NCBI GenBank assembly: GCA_021296535.1
Contig: JAGWAG010000027.1
Span: forward strand, 1-42,561
Reading direction: 5' to 3'
Length of the DNA stretch: 42,561 nt
From: Acidobacteriota bacterium
GTDB taxonomy: Bacteria > Acidobacteriota > Thermoanaerobaculia > Multivoradales > Multivoraceae
How positions within the stretch are numbered: the stretch's first letter is position 1; every line of letters starts with the position of its first letter. The notes beneath the pieces were generated by a model, which had not been told where the DNA came from, ran no database searches, and was given only the letters and a program-made list of their open reading frames with translations. The position numbers and the translations under genes are program-made. Of this stretch, positions 1-9,400 are shown piece after piece.

Positions 1-1069
1 CGAGGTCGATCAGCCGGGAGAGCTTGCGGCAGGAGTCGGCGTCCCACCCGCCGCCGTAGACGTTCACGTCTTCGGCGAAGATCGCGATCGGCCAGCCGTC
101 GAGGCGCGCGAGTCCGGTGATGATCGACTTCCCCCAGTCGCGGCCGATCTCGAAGAAGGAGTCGTGGTCGACGATCCGTCCCATCACCTCGCGCATCCTG
201 TACGTCCGCTTCGGATCGCGGGGGACGATGTCGAGCAGCTCCGGGTCGCGTCGCTTGGGGTCGTCGGAGCGCTCTGACTCGGGAAGACGCGGCGGCAACT
301 CGTCCACGTTCGTCGGCAGGTAGGAGAGGAAACGCCGGGCGCGCTCGAACGCCTCCTCCTCCGAGTCCACGGCATCGTCGATCGCCCCGTTCGAGGTGTG
401 GATGCGGGCGTGGCCCAGTTCTTCCTTCGGCACCACGCCGCCGCCGGCCCACTCGACCAGGGCCGGCCCGGCGATCATCATCTGGGCGGTGTCGCGGACG
501 ATGACCGAGTAGTGGGCGGTGCACACGCGGGCCGCTCCGATGCCGGCCACCGAACCGAGGGCGAGCGACACCGACGGGGCGACCGCGAGGTGCTGGACGA
601 CGACCTCCCAGCCGCGCAGTTGGGGGATGTAGGTGCGGCCCGCCATCTCGATCGTCTTGACCGAGCCGCCGCCGCCCATGCCGTCGACGAGGCGCACGTG
701 GGGGAGCTTCATCTCCAGCGCCAGACCCTCGGCGTGGCTGCGCTTGGCCGGGATCGAGGCGTCGGCCGATCCGCCGCGCACGGTGAAATCGTCGCCGGAG
801 ACGATCGCGGGACGGCCGTCGATTTCGCCCATCCCGAAGACGAAGTTCGAGGGACGGAAGGCCACGAGCTCGCCGTCCTCGGTGTACTCGGAGCGCCCCG
901 CGATCTCGCCCACTTCGTGGAAGCTGTCCGCATCGATCATCGCGTCGATCCGCTCGCGCACGGTCAGCTTGCCGAAATGGTGCTGGCGCTCGACCTTCTC
1001 GGGGCCGCCCATCTCCCGGGCCAGCGCCCGCCGGCGTTCGAGTTCCTCGATCTCGGGCTTCCAGGTCAT
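1..1069 (-). CDS. Acyl-CoA carboxylase carboxyltransferase (beta) subunit, partial
   Basis: Carboxyltransferase subunit of a biotin-dependent acyl-CoA carboxylase of the propionyl/methylmalonyl-CoA type. It moves a carboxyl group from carboxybiotin to an acyl-CoA in the cytoplasm. The ATG is at 1069 and the frame stays open to the left edge, so about 356 codons are present out of the 510-540 usual for the family. Visible marks are the N-terminal KLTVRERIDAMID segment, a glycine-rich DGMGGGGS turn near residue 130, a GSVAGIGA stretch, RIHTSNGAIDDAV, and the start of the second crotonase half (DSFFEIGRDWGKSI). The start lies 11 bp after the lpxD stop, so the two are probably co-transcribed. The biotin carboxylase partner is not in the window. 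The exact acyl-CoA substrate cannot be told from this part. Confidence 0.9.
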   Translation of the reverse strand, partial: MTWKPEIEELERRRALAREMGGPEKVERQHHFGKLTVRERIDAMIDADSFHEVGEIAGRSEYTEDGELVAFRPSNFVFGMGEIDGRPAIVSGDDFTVRGGSADASIPAKRSHAEGLALEMKLPHVRLVDGMGGGGSVKTIEMAGRTYIPQLRGWEVVVQHLAVAPSVSLALGSVAGIGAARVCTAHYSVIVRDTAQMMIAGPALVEWAGGGVVPKEELGHARIHTSNGAIDDAVDSEEEAFERARRFLSYLPTNVDELPPRLPESERSDDPKRRDPELLDIVPRDPKRTYRMREVMGRIVDHDSFFEIGRDWGKSIITGLARLDGWPIAIFAEDVNVYGGGWDADSCRKLSRLIDL

Positions 1070-1079
1070 CGTCCCGCGC

Positions 1080-2091
1080 TCAGTCTTCGTCGTCCCGGCT
1101 CGCCGCCCGACGCAACAACTTGCGCAGGTCGCGCTCCATCCGGGGCAGGCGGTCGAGCACCGCCTGAATACGCAACTGCTGCGTCTTCGGCCGAGCCGGG
1201 TCGCCGAAGAGTATTGCGCCCTCCGGCACGTCCCGGTAGGCCACCGTCGTGCCGCCGAGTACCGCGCCGTCGCCGATTACGATGCCGTCCGCGACGCCTG
1301 CGCCGCCGGCGAGCACGACGCCGCTGCCGATTTTCGCTCGGCCGGCGATCCTCACCGTTGGCACGACCAGGGTGTGCTCGCCGATCGTCACGTTGTGGGC
1401 GATATGGACGAGGTCGCCGATTTTGCAGCCGCGCCCGATCACCGTCGCGTCGAGAGCGGCACGGTCGATCGTGACCTGGGAGCCGATCTCGACGTCATCG
1501 CCGATCTCGACCGTGCCGACCTGGGGGATCTTCACGTGGCGGCCGCCGCGCTGCAGATACCCGTAGCCGTCGCAGCCGATCACGGTGCCGCCGTGGACCG
1601 TAACGCGCGCACCGACCGTCACGTCCTGGAAACAGGATGCAGTCGGGGCCGATCCGGCTGCGCCGGCCGACGCAGGAGTTCGCGTGGAGCACGGAGCGGT
1701 CGCCGATCTCGGCCTCGTCGCGCACCGTGACGCCTGGACCGATGACCACGTCGGCGCCTATCGAGGCGTTTGCGGAGACAACGGCGGTCGGATGAACTCC
1801 CGGCGCTTCGGACCGGCGCTCGCGGTCGATGTGGCGGAGCACGACGACGAAAGCGGCGAACGGATCCTCGACGACGATCTGGTGAGCCGAAAGACTGCTT
1901 GTCGCCAAGGGTACGAACAGCGCGCCGGCCCGCGTGTCCGTGGCCCGCAGCGTCCGCTCATCCTTGGCGAAGGCCAACTGGTCGGGGCCGGCCTGCTCCA
2001 GGGAGGCGACCGAGCCGTGGAGTTCGGACGTGACCCCGTCTTCCGCGAGCAGGTCGCGGACCTCGTCGAGCGTCTTCTCGAGTCGCGACAC
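1080..2091 (-). pseudogene. lpxD: UDP-3-O-acylglucosamine N-acyltransferase LpxD, split by a +1 frameshift
   Basis: LpxD adds the second 3-hydroxyacyl chain to UDP-acyl-glucosamine in lipid A synthesis. The N-terminal part reads from a GTG at 2091 (VSRLEKTLDEV, then [19 protein letters not shown]), followed by left-handed beta-helix hexapeptides. At about 1627-1631 the frame breaks after [10 protein letters not shown] and resumes one base over as [17 protein letters not shown]. Removing one C restores a continuous protein of about 336 residues, the normal LpxD length. The catalytic-histidine segment VHIAHNV and the TIDRAALD repeat are intact downstream. The start is 22 bp after the amidohydrolase stop. 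Because lipid A genes are usually essential, a sequencing or assembly insertion is as likely as a true pseudogene. The identity of the gene is secure; the state of the frame is not. Confidence 0.85.
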
Positions 2092-2113
2092 GCGGGATAG
2101 CCGAACGCGGGGT

Positions 2114-3091
2114 TCAGTCTCCCAGACGGTAGACGTGCCGCGCCGTGTCGCGGAAGAGCGCCGTCTTTTCGTCCTCGGAGCAGTCCGCAACGATGCGCTG
2201 GAAGGAGTTCCAGAGCAGGGTGTACGAGCCGCCTGCCCGGTCGACCGGAAAGTTCGACTCGAACATGCAGCGGTCGACACCGAAGCGGTCGATGCAGTGG
2301 AGGTAGTAGGGCCGGTGGGCTTCGGCGGTGTCGGCCGAGGACGGCGGTTCGTCCTGTTTGTGCCAGCCGAACCCGCAGATCTTCATTGGCAGACCGCCGA
2401 GCTTGACCACCACGTTGTCGCAGCGAGCGAGGTCGGTAATCGACTTGCGCCAGTCCGCCTCGACTTCGCGGCGCCGGCCTTTGTAGGGCCCGATCCCGAG
2501 CGGACCGCCGACGTGATCGAGGATGATCCGGGTGTCCGGGAAGGCGTGCGCCAGATCGGTCAGTTCGTCGATCTGGGGATGGTAGAGCCAAGCGTCGAAG
2601 CTCAGGAACCCGCGGCGGAAGTCGGAGCGCAGCAGCATGCTCGGCGGCGGCTTCGAGTGGGAGACCCGGATATCGGGACTCGGGTCGTAGGCGGCGGAGT
2701 GGCGGATGCCGCGGAAGCGTCCGCCGCCCGCCTCGATGTGAGCTTCCAGGACGCCCCTGGCGCGATCGCCCAGGAGCATGTTCGCGTGGCTGACGATGCC
2801 GGCGATCGACGCGCCGGCGGCGTCGCTTCGCTCGGCAACCTCCAGGACGAACTCCGTTTCGCCGACGACCCGCATCTCCTCGGGACCGTCCTCCCGGTAG
2901 CCGGACGCGCACTCGACGAACACGGTCGAGGTCACGTTGTGGCCGGCACCCGTGTCGCCGTGGAGCTCCTCCAGCATGTACCGGGATTCGCGGTAGTCCC
3001 AGAGGTGGTGGTGCGGGTCGCAGATCTCCCGGTCCGGGTCGATCGGCTCTTCCTGCGTTCGGGCCAGCCAGGCCGCTTCCTGTTCGTTCAT
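2114..3091 (-). CDS. Amidohydrolase family protein (TIM-barrel, amidohydrolase_2 / lactonase-like)
   Basis: A 325-residue metal-dependent hydrolase of the amidohydrolase_2 group, which includes lactonases and ring-cleavage decarboxylases. The ATG at 3091 was chosen because the protein then begins MNEQEAAWLART and reaches the first metal motif DPHHHLWD about 30 residues later, as is usual; the longer open frame upstream is low-complexity. Other family marks are ILDHVGGP, VVVKLGGLPM and CMFESNFPVD near the C-terminus, where the last barrel strand supplies active-site residues. No signal peptide is visible, so it is probably cytoplasmic. It sits between gloB (64 bp upstream) and lpxD on the same strand. 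The substrate is not known; a carboxylated lactone or aromatic ring compound is typical of the family. Confidence 0.85.
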   Translation of the reverse strand: MNEQEAAWLARTQEEPIDPDREICDPHHHLWDYRESRYMLEELHGDTGAGHNVTSTVFVECASGYREDGPEEMRVVGETEFVLEVAERSDAAGASIAGIVSHANMLLGDRARGVLEAHIEAGGGRFRGIRHSAAYDPSPDIRVSHSKPPPSMLLRSDFRRGFLSFDAWLYHPQIDELTDLAHAFPDTRIILDHVGGPLGIGPYKGRRREVEADWRKSITDLARCDNVVVKLGGLPMKICGFGWHKQDEPPSSADTAEAHRPYYLHCIDRFGVDRCMFESNFPVDRAGGSYTLLWNSFQRIVADCSEDEKTALFRDTARHVYRLGD

Positions 3092-3155
3092 GCGCGTGAT
3101 TCCTGTCTTGACGAAGACGGGTCGTGTTCGTTGGCCCATACGACGCGCGGCGGCG

Positions 3156-3896
3156 TCAGGAGTTGTCCTTGCGAGTTCGGATCTCGCCGAAGACCTCGGC
3201 GTCGGAGGCGCCCGCCATGCCCAGCAGCGCGCGGATGCCCGCGTCGTCGGGCCGCAGGAAGGGGTTGGTTCGCTTCTCGACCCCAAGGTTCGAGGGCACT
3301 GTCGGCTTGCCGTCCCGCCGCAGCTCCTCGATCTCCGCAACCCGCTCCATCAGTTCCTCGTTGTCCGGGTCGACCGTGACGGCGAAGTGGGCGTTCGAGA
3401 GCGTGTACTCGTGGCCGCGGGCGCGGAGCTTGGCCAGGGAATCCCACATCTGCTCCATCGTGCCCTCGAAGACCCGGCCGCAGCCCAGGGCGAACAGCGT
3501 GTCGGCGCAGAAGAGGGCGCGGTCCTTCTCGAACCAGTAGGTGATGTGCCCCGTGGTGTGCCCGGGCGTGTCGATCACCTCCGCCTCGGCCTCGCCGAAC
3601 TGGAAGCGGTCGCCCTCACGGACGGTCAGGTCGAGCCCAGGAATACGGTGCTCGTCGGCGGCGGGCCCCACAACCTGGCAGCCGTACTTCGCCTTCAGGT
3701 CGGGCACGGCGGCGATGTGGTCCATGTGGTGGTGGGTGATGACGATCCAGTCGATCCCGAAGCCGCGCGCGGCGAGCGCCGCCTCGATCGGGCCGGTCTC
3801 CGGCGGATCGACGACCGCCGTCTTGCCGCTTCCGGTCTCGTGGAGCAGATAGGAGTAGTTGTCGCTCAGGACGGGGATCGTCTGGATCTCGAGCAC
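3156..3896 (-). CDS. gloB: Hydroxyacylglutathione hydrolase (glyoxalase II)
   Basis: Glyoxalase II hydrolyses S-lactoylglutathione to lactate and glutathione, the second step of methylglyoxal detoxification in the cytoplasm. The 246-residue protein has the metallo-beta-lactamase fold. The metal motif THHHMDH is near residue 55, GHTTGHITYWF supplies a further His, FCADTLFALGCGRVFEGT the bridging Asp, and GHEYTLSN the last His. The C-terminal part contains LGVEKRTNPFLR, typical of the substrate-binding domain. The start is GTG at 3896, giving MLEIQTIPVLSDNY, where the family normally begins. A TATAGT sequence lies on this strand at 3962-3967, but I see no good -35 partner. The next genes on the strand are the amidohydrolase and lpxD. 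Confidence 0.93.
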   Translation of the reverse strand: MLEIQTIPVLSDNYSYLLHETGSGKTAVVDPPETGPIEAALAARGFGIDWIVITHHHMDHIAAVPDLKAKYGCQVVGPAADEHRIPGLDLTVREGDRFQFGEAEAEVIDTPGHTTGHITYWFEKDRALFCADTLFALGCGRVFEGTMEQMWDSLAKLRARGHEYTLSNAHFAVTVDPDNEELMERVAEIEELRRDGKPTVPSNLGVEKRTNPFLRPDDAGIRALLGMAGASDAEVFGEIRTRKDNS

Positions 3897-4058
3897 GGGA
3901 TTCTCCGGCAGACGGTAGGACGCGCCAAGCGCGTTTGGAGGCTTGGGGGAAGGCGGACGGGACTATATCCGCCGCCCCTCGATCGAGTCTCTCGCCGCGT
4001 TGTGCAAGACGGGGAGGGTGGTTGCTCGCTGCGGAACATCGGCTGGTGTCTCGTGGAG

Positions 4059-4128
4059 CAGTTTGTACGGTTCATTTTGTGGCGTCACAAGCGCACACTT
4101 TTCTCTGCGGTCAGTTTTGTGCGGTACA
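4059..4128 (+). promoter_or_regulatory. Operator-like TGT-N5/6-ACA repeats upstream of the Fic gene
   Basis: Three related copies lie just before the Fic start. They are at 4059-4074 (CAGTTTGTACGGTTCA), 4073-4089 (CATTTTGTGGCGTCACA) and 4112-4128 (CAGTTTTGTGCGGTACA). Each has a TGT...ACA or TGT...TCA dyad; the middle one has perfect TGTG/CACA arms. The region is AT-richer than its surroundings. A possible -10 (TACAGT, 4125-4130) overlaps the last copy. The arrangement suggests binding by a dimeric regulator that controls the fic gene, perhaps the Fic protein itself through its C-terminal helix-turn-helix-like segment. The repeats are seen; their function is inferred. Confidence 0.4.
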
Positions 4129-4140
4129 GTTAGATCCGCC

Positions 4141-5166
4141 GTGAGCGAACACTTTGAGCAGCCGAAGCGCCGGGGGAGACCATCTCGGCCGGAGCTGTAC
4201 CGCCGTTTGCACGCCGATGTCGCCGACCTGCGAGGCCGATTGGGCGGTTTACCGACGCCCTTGGAGGCGAACGATATCTGGCGCGGAATCTGGTACGAGG
4301 AGGCCCATCACTCGACCGCGATCGAGGGCAACACCCTGGTGCTCAAGCAGGTGGAGCAGTTGCTCGCAGAGGGTCGGGCGGTCGGCAACAAGGAGCTCCG
4401 CGAGTACCTTGAAGTGCGGGGCTACGGCACGGCGGCCGAGTGGGTCTACCGACAGGCAGTTGGCTCTGGTGGAAGCGGCCGGCCGGATGCGCTCCTGACT
4501 CTGGCTGAGGTGCGCCACGTTCACCACGCGGCGATGGCACCGGTGTGGGACGTCGCTCCACATCCCGATGCCACCGGGCGGGAAGCCCCGGGCTCCTTTC
4601 GCGAGCATGAGATTCGACCGTTTCCCGGGGGCATGATCCCCGTCACATGGCCTCTGGTAGCCAGCGAGATCGAAACCTGGGTGGCGGCGGCCAATGCCCT
4701 GGATGCGGATGCTCCGGCGTTCCCCGAGGCGCTTGCTCAGATTCACTGCCGGTTCGAGCAGATCCATCCGTTCCTTGACGGCAACGGCCGCACAGGGCGG
4801 CTGTTGCTGAACCTGATCCTCGTTCGTCTCGGCTTCCCGCCGGCGATTGTCTACAAGCGCGACAGAGGCAAGTACCTGGAGGCCCTGCGACGAGCCGACG
4901 CCGGTGAGCACGGGCCGCTGGCGGAGCTCCTGGCCCGGGCGATCCTCGACAACCTCTACCGGAACGTCATTCCGGCGGTCGCGGGTCCAGCTCGGCTTGT
5001 GCCTCTTGCCGCCCTGGCCACCGCCGATCTCAAGGCAGGGGCGCTCCGCGTCGCAGCCATCCGTGGACGTCTCAGAGCGATTCGTGATCCTGATGGCCGG
5101 TGGCGCAGCTCACGTCGCTGGGTCAACGAGTACGGCAAAGGACGCTACAGGCGGTCGCCGGACTAG
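4141..5166 (+). CDS. Fic/DOC family protein (adenylyltransferase-type) with N-terminal inhibitory motif
   Basis: Fic proteins transfer AMP, or a related nucleotide part, to hydroxyl side chains of target proteins. The core motif HPFLDGNGRTGR is at about residues 210-221 and is complete, so the protein should be active. An inhibitory (S/T)xxxE(G/N) motif is present as STAIEGN near residue 57, which marks a class II, self-inhibited Fic. The last 50 residues (LRVAAIRGRLRAIRD then WVNEYGKGRYRR) resemble a small helix-turn-helix region of the kind found at the end of many bacterial Fic proteins. GTG at 4141 (SEHFEQPKRRGR) was chosen; the open frame continues upstream through the operator-like repeats, which is unlikely to be coding. 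No toxin or antitoxin partner gene is adjacent. The target is unknown. Confidence 0.88.
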   Translation: MSEHFEQPKRRGRPSRPELYRRLHADVADLRGRLGGLPTPLEANDIWRGIWYEEAHHSTAIEGNTLVLKQVEQLLAEGRAVGNKELREYLEVRGYGTAAEWVYRQAVGSGGSGRPDALLTLAEVRHVHHAAMAPVWDVAPHPDATGREAPGSFREHEIRPFPGGMIPVTWPLVASEIETWVAAANALDADAPAFPEALAQIHCRFEQIHPFLDGNGRTGRLLLNLILVRLGFPPAIVYKRDRGKYLEALRRADAGEHGPLAELLARAILDNLYRNVIPAVAGPARLVPLAALATADLKAGALRVAAIRGRLRAIRDPDGRWRSSRRWVNEYGKGRYRRSPD

Positions 5167-5197
5167 CGCCGCCCGGACCGGCGTCTGGGTTCCCGGC

Positions 5198-6394
5198 TCA
5201 GGCGTGCTCCCGGACCACCGAGTTGTTCAGCTCGACGCCGAGGCCGGGACCTTCCGGTACCGCTATCGAACCGTTCTCGAAGCGCTCCGGCGGCTCGACG
5301 AGGTCGCCGCGCCACATGGCTTCGCCCCACTGCATTTCCAGGATCTCGAAGTTGGCTAAGCCCGCGCAGAGTTGGGCGGAGGCCGCCGTGGCGACGGGGC
5401 CGCTCGGGTTGTGGGGAGACACGGCGACGCCGTCGAGTTCGGCGACTGCTGCGATCTTGCGCGCCTCGTGGAGCCCGCCGCAGTGCTTCACGTCGGGCAT
5501 GATCACGTCGACCGCCTGTTCCCGGCAGAGGGGACCGAAGCCCTCGATCCCGAACAGGAACTCGCCGCCGGCCATCGATCGCCTTCGTTGCGGCGACATC
5601 GGTCGGAGCGACCGGCTCCTCGTACCAGGCCAGGTTCTGGGGTTCGAGCCGCTTGGCGACGTCGATCGCCAGCTCGACGTCGAAGAAGCTGTGGCAGTCG
5701 ATCAGGATGTCGACATCCGGCCCGATTGCGGCCCGGATCGCCTCGACGCAGGCAACGCCGAGGTCGGCGGCCGCGGCGACTTCGGACGCGGGAGCGTCGA
5801 GCGCCGGAAAGCCGTCGAACGGGGCGGCCTTGATCGCCGTGAAGCCCTCTGCGACCGCGGCGCGGGCATTGGCCGCGAAGGCGGCGGGAGTGCGTTCCCG
5901 GGTGACGCGGTTGATGTTCGCGTAGGCCGGCGACCGCCGGCCAACTGGTGGACGGGTGCGTCCACGGCCTTGCCGACCAGGTCCCAGAGCGCCTGCTCGA
6001 TGGCGGAGAAGGCGGTCGTCTCGAAGATGCTGCCGGCCGCCGCCCGCGCGCGCCCGGCGGCCCGGTAGGCCTCGATGTCGAAGGGCGAGCGGCCGCGGGC
6101 GACCTCGAAGGCCTCATTCAGAGCCGGCAGCTCGCGGCGGTTGCCGACCGAGCACTCGCCGAGTCCGGCAAGGCCGCGGTTCGTGCGCAGATGAACGAAC
6201 ATCCAGGCCGTGCGTTCGCTCACCCGCACGGAGGTGAGCGCCAACTCCTCGACGCGCAGTGACCGTTCGGCCGCTCCAGACGGCTGGGTAGCGAGCACGG
6301 GGGAGGCGGCGACGGGCAGTGATGCCGCCGCGCCGGCCGCCGCAACCATCTGCCGCCGCGTGAGCTGCGTCGCCGTTGTCCGGCCTTTCTTCAT
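5198..6394 (-). pseudogene. Mandelate racemase / muconate lactonizing-type enolase-superfamily protein, broken by two frame faults
   Basis: Acid-sugar dehydratase or racemase type of the enolase superfamily, read in three frames. Frame 1 (from ATG 6394) has a twin-arginine signal (TRRQMVAAAGAAASLP), which suggests export, and runs to LAGGRR. Near 5930 the frame shifts, consistent with one lost base, to AYANINRVTRERTPAAF, FTAIKAAPFDGF (general-base Lys), DILIDCHSFFD and WYEEPVAP (metal ligands). Near 5575-5580 a second fault, about 20 nt short, leads to AGGEFLFGIEGFGPL and SPHNPSGPVATAAS, ending at 5198. HNPxGP and KAAPFD resemble galactonate-type dehydratases. With all parts joined the length, about 395 residues, fits the family. 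Two faults plus missing residues favour a true pseudogene more than in the other split genes here, but an assembly error is not excluded. Confidence 0.75.
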
Positions 6395-6434
6395 CGGCGC
6401 GGACTACGGTAGCAGCGAGCCTCCGACTGGGCGC

Positions 6435-6458
6435 CGCCGGGCTGCCAGCAGCCCGGCG
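6435..6458. other. Perfect 10-bp hairpin between the fusion receptor and the enolase-superfamily gene
   Basis: The arms CGCCGGGCTG (6435-6444) and CAGCCCGGCG (6449-6458) are perfect complements around a CCAG loop. It lies just after the 3' end of the receptor gene on the minus strand and 41 bp before the next start. No T-run follows on either strand, so it is not a standard intrinsic terminator. It may aid 3'-end stability or factor-dependent termination. Confidence 0.45.
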
Positions 6459-6484
6459 CTCGCGATCCGGACGAGCGGCCGCCT

Positions 6485-9400
6485 TTACCAGTTGTAGGTC
6501 AGCGAAGCGACCACGTTCCGGCCCGGACTCGAATAGAGCAGGAGGCTCGGATCGTTCGCCTGGCGACCGCGCACATGCCAGGACTCGAAGTACGCCTCGT
6601 CCGTCGCATTGAGCACACCGACCCGCAGCTTCATGTCGGCCGGCAGAGCGAAGAACGCGACGACATCGACGACCTGGTAGCCATCCGGGATGTGCTCGCC
6701 CTCGGCGACCTTCCCGGGGTCGCGGTCGTCCACGATGCGGATCGATCCGTCGAGGCCCCACTTCGCCGAGTCGGCCAGGTAGCGCAGTCCCACCACGCCC
6801 TCGTTGGGAGCGATCGAGGCCAGCGGAACGTCGATCTCTCCGGTCGTGTCGTGGCCGTCGATATGGGCGTAGGCCGCGCGGAGCAGGACGTTGTCGCCGA
6901 GGCGCGACTCGAGCCGGAACTCGACGCCGTCGATCTCGACTTCCGTCAAGTTCACGTTCTGGAACTCGACCACGTTGAGTTGCCGGTTGAAGCCGGCGGT
7001 CTGGAACTCGATGAAGTCGTCGTAGTGGTTGCGGAAGCCGCCGATGCTCCAGCTCGTGCCGCCGGCGCTCCAGCGCAGGCCGAGTTCGAAGTTGTCGCTG
7101 ATCTCGGGGTCGAGCCCGGGGTTGGCGAGCGTCTGGTAGCCGCCGGCCAGGTTGGTGAATCCGGTGTTGATCGAGCTGTACGGCGGCGCCCGGAAGCCGG
7201 CCGCGTACTGGGCGGTCAGCGTGGTCGTTCTGTGGAGTTCGAACGCCGCACCGAGCTTGGGCGAGACGGCGTCCGCGTCCAGACTGGCCACCGGCAGACC
7301 GCCGGCGGCGATGTAGACCGCGTCGCCCGGGTCGGCGTCGACGATGAAGCGGTCGTAGCGGACCCCGGGGATCAGGGTGATCCGGTTCCAGCGCAGTTCG
7401 GCCTGGGCGTAGGCGCCGGTCTCTTCCGTGTCGGTCTGCGGGAAGTACTTGCTCGGGAAGACGAGCTGGGTGGGCACGACCCTGCCGGAAAGATCGTGCT
7501 CGATCCGGTCGCGCAGCATGTCGAACTCGTCGGCGAGGAAACTGCCGCCGAAATGAAACGCACTGCTGAACGAGTCCCCGGTTCCTGTCTCGACCAGGCC
7601 GTTGACATCGGCGCTGAAGGTCGTCTGTTCGAAGGTCAGGTTGCCGTTCCGGTTCGTCTCGAGCGGCGGCCCGAAGGCGGCGAAGAGGCGGTGTTCCCTG
7701 ACATTCTGCGCCGTGTCCACGCTCTGGGTGTTGATCCGCCAGCTCCACTGGTCGACGGTGCCGCGGCTCGTGATGACCTGTTCCAGGGAAGCCCGGTTGC
7801 GATCCTGGGTGTCCTCCGCCAGGACCTCGAAGTTCGTGATCGTGAACGGGCCGAGGCGGCTGGTGCCGAGGGCGGAGATGACCTCCGTTTCCGCATCGGT
7901 GGTGTTCAGCTCGAAGGTGGCGCGCAGGGTGTTGCCGGTCGAGATGTCGTAAGCCGCCTTGCCCAGGGCCTGCAGCCGCTCCCGTTCCTGCGGGTTCGGT
8001 TGGTCCCTGTCCATGCCGGTGCCGCCGGTCTGCCCGGCGTTGTCGAGCTCATCGCTCCGTCCGGTGCTGACGAAGAGGGACGCGCGCGCCGCCTCGCCGC
8101 CGCCAGCGGCCGTGAGGTTCAGGTTGCGGTCGCGGCTGCGGCCGTCGAACCCGGTCTTCAAACCGAAGTGGTGGTTGCCGTTGCCGAGGTAGTCCGAGGG
8201 GTTCTTCGTGATCAGTGAGATCACGCCGCCGACCGCGTCGCTGCCGTAGAGCGCCGAGCCGGCGCTGCGGACGATCTCGGCGGACTTGAGCGTGTCGATG
8301 TCGATCGCCTGCTGGTGGACGTTGAAGGGCCCGAAGTCGAACTGCTCGGCAGTCGGCACGCCGTCGACCTGGGTCAGCACCCGATTGCCGCCGATGCCGC
8401 GGATGTTGAAGCCGTTGAGACCCAGACGGGTTGCGTCTCCCTCCACGTAGACGCCCGGCTCGTACTTGACCAGGTCCGCGACGTCCTCGTACAGGTGGTC
8501 CGCGATGTCCTCGTCGGTGACGATCGAGACGTGGCCGGGTGTCTCGCGCAGCGAGGCCGGGACGTGAGCAGCGGTAACGGTGACTTCGTCGAGGAACGTG
8601 GCCTCGTCGGTACTCACTTCTTCACTGTCCGCCTGAGAATCGCCGGCCGCCGCCTCACCGCGTACCGCGTGCAGCAGCTTGCCGGTGCGGAGCAGGAACG
8701 CGTCGCCGGCGGGGACAACGCCGGTGAGGTACTCGTCTACCTCGACGCGGCTCTTTGCCAGGACCTCGCCGCCCCCGGGGCCGGCGCTCAGGACATCGGT
8801 CGCGCCCTTCTCGCCGAAGAAGAAGATCCGGTCGCCGGCGGCGATGGGAGTCACCCAGGCCGGCTGCGAGAGCCTCTGCTGCCAGTGGGACTTGCCGTTC
8901 TCAGGGTCGATGCACTGCGCGACGCCGGCCGCGTTGGCCCAGTAGATGCAGTCGCCGGCCAGAACGGGCGAGGCGAAGTGGCTTGTCGACTCGGAGTGCC
9001 AGACGATGTCGTCCTCGCCGAGTTCCCCTCTGGCGCCGCGCCGAACGGCGAAGTTGGCCGGCCGCTCCGATCCGGAGATGACGACCACCTCGTCCGTGAT
9101 CAGGGGCGACTGGGTCGTGTTCGACTTCACGCCCGGTATCCACCAGAGCTTCTCGCCGGTGGCCGCGTCGTAGCCCTCGACCGAACCGTTCGAGCTGACG
9201 ACGATCTCCCGACGATCGGGCGACAGGGTTGGCGTGGTCCAGGAGACGCCCGGTTCCCGCTCCACCTTCCACCGGTCTTCGCCGGTGGCTCGGTCCACGG
9301 CGAGAAGATAGGAGTACGTCTTGCGGGCCAACAGGACCACGGCGTGGTCGTCCGTCAGCAGCACCGAGCCGCCGACGCCGTGATTGCCGGCGAAGCTGCC

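Noticed and set aside
6435-6458. Intrinsic terminator after the fusion receptor
   Set aside because: The stem is perfect but no T-run follows on either strand, so it is listed only as a hairpin.
6485-8600. Fusion receptor as two separate genes with an internal start at the TonB box
   Set aside because: The frame is continuous, there is no Shine-Dalgarno or signal peptide before DEVTVTAA, and the receptor part alone would lack export.
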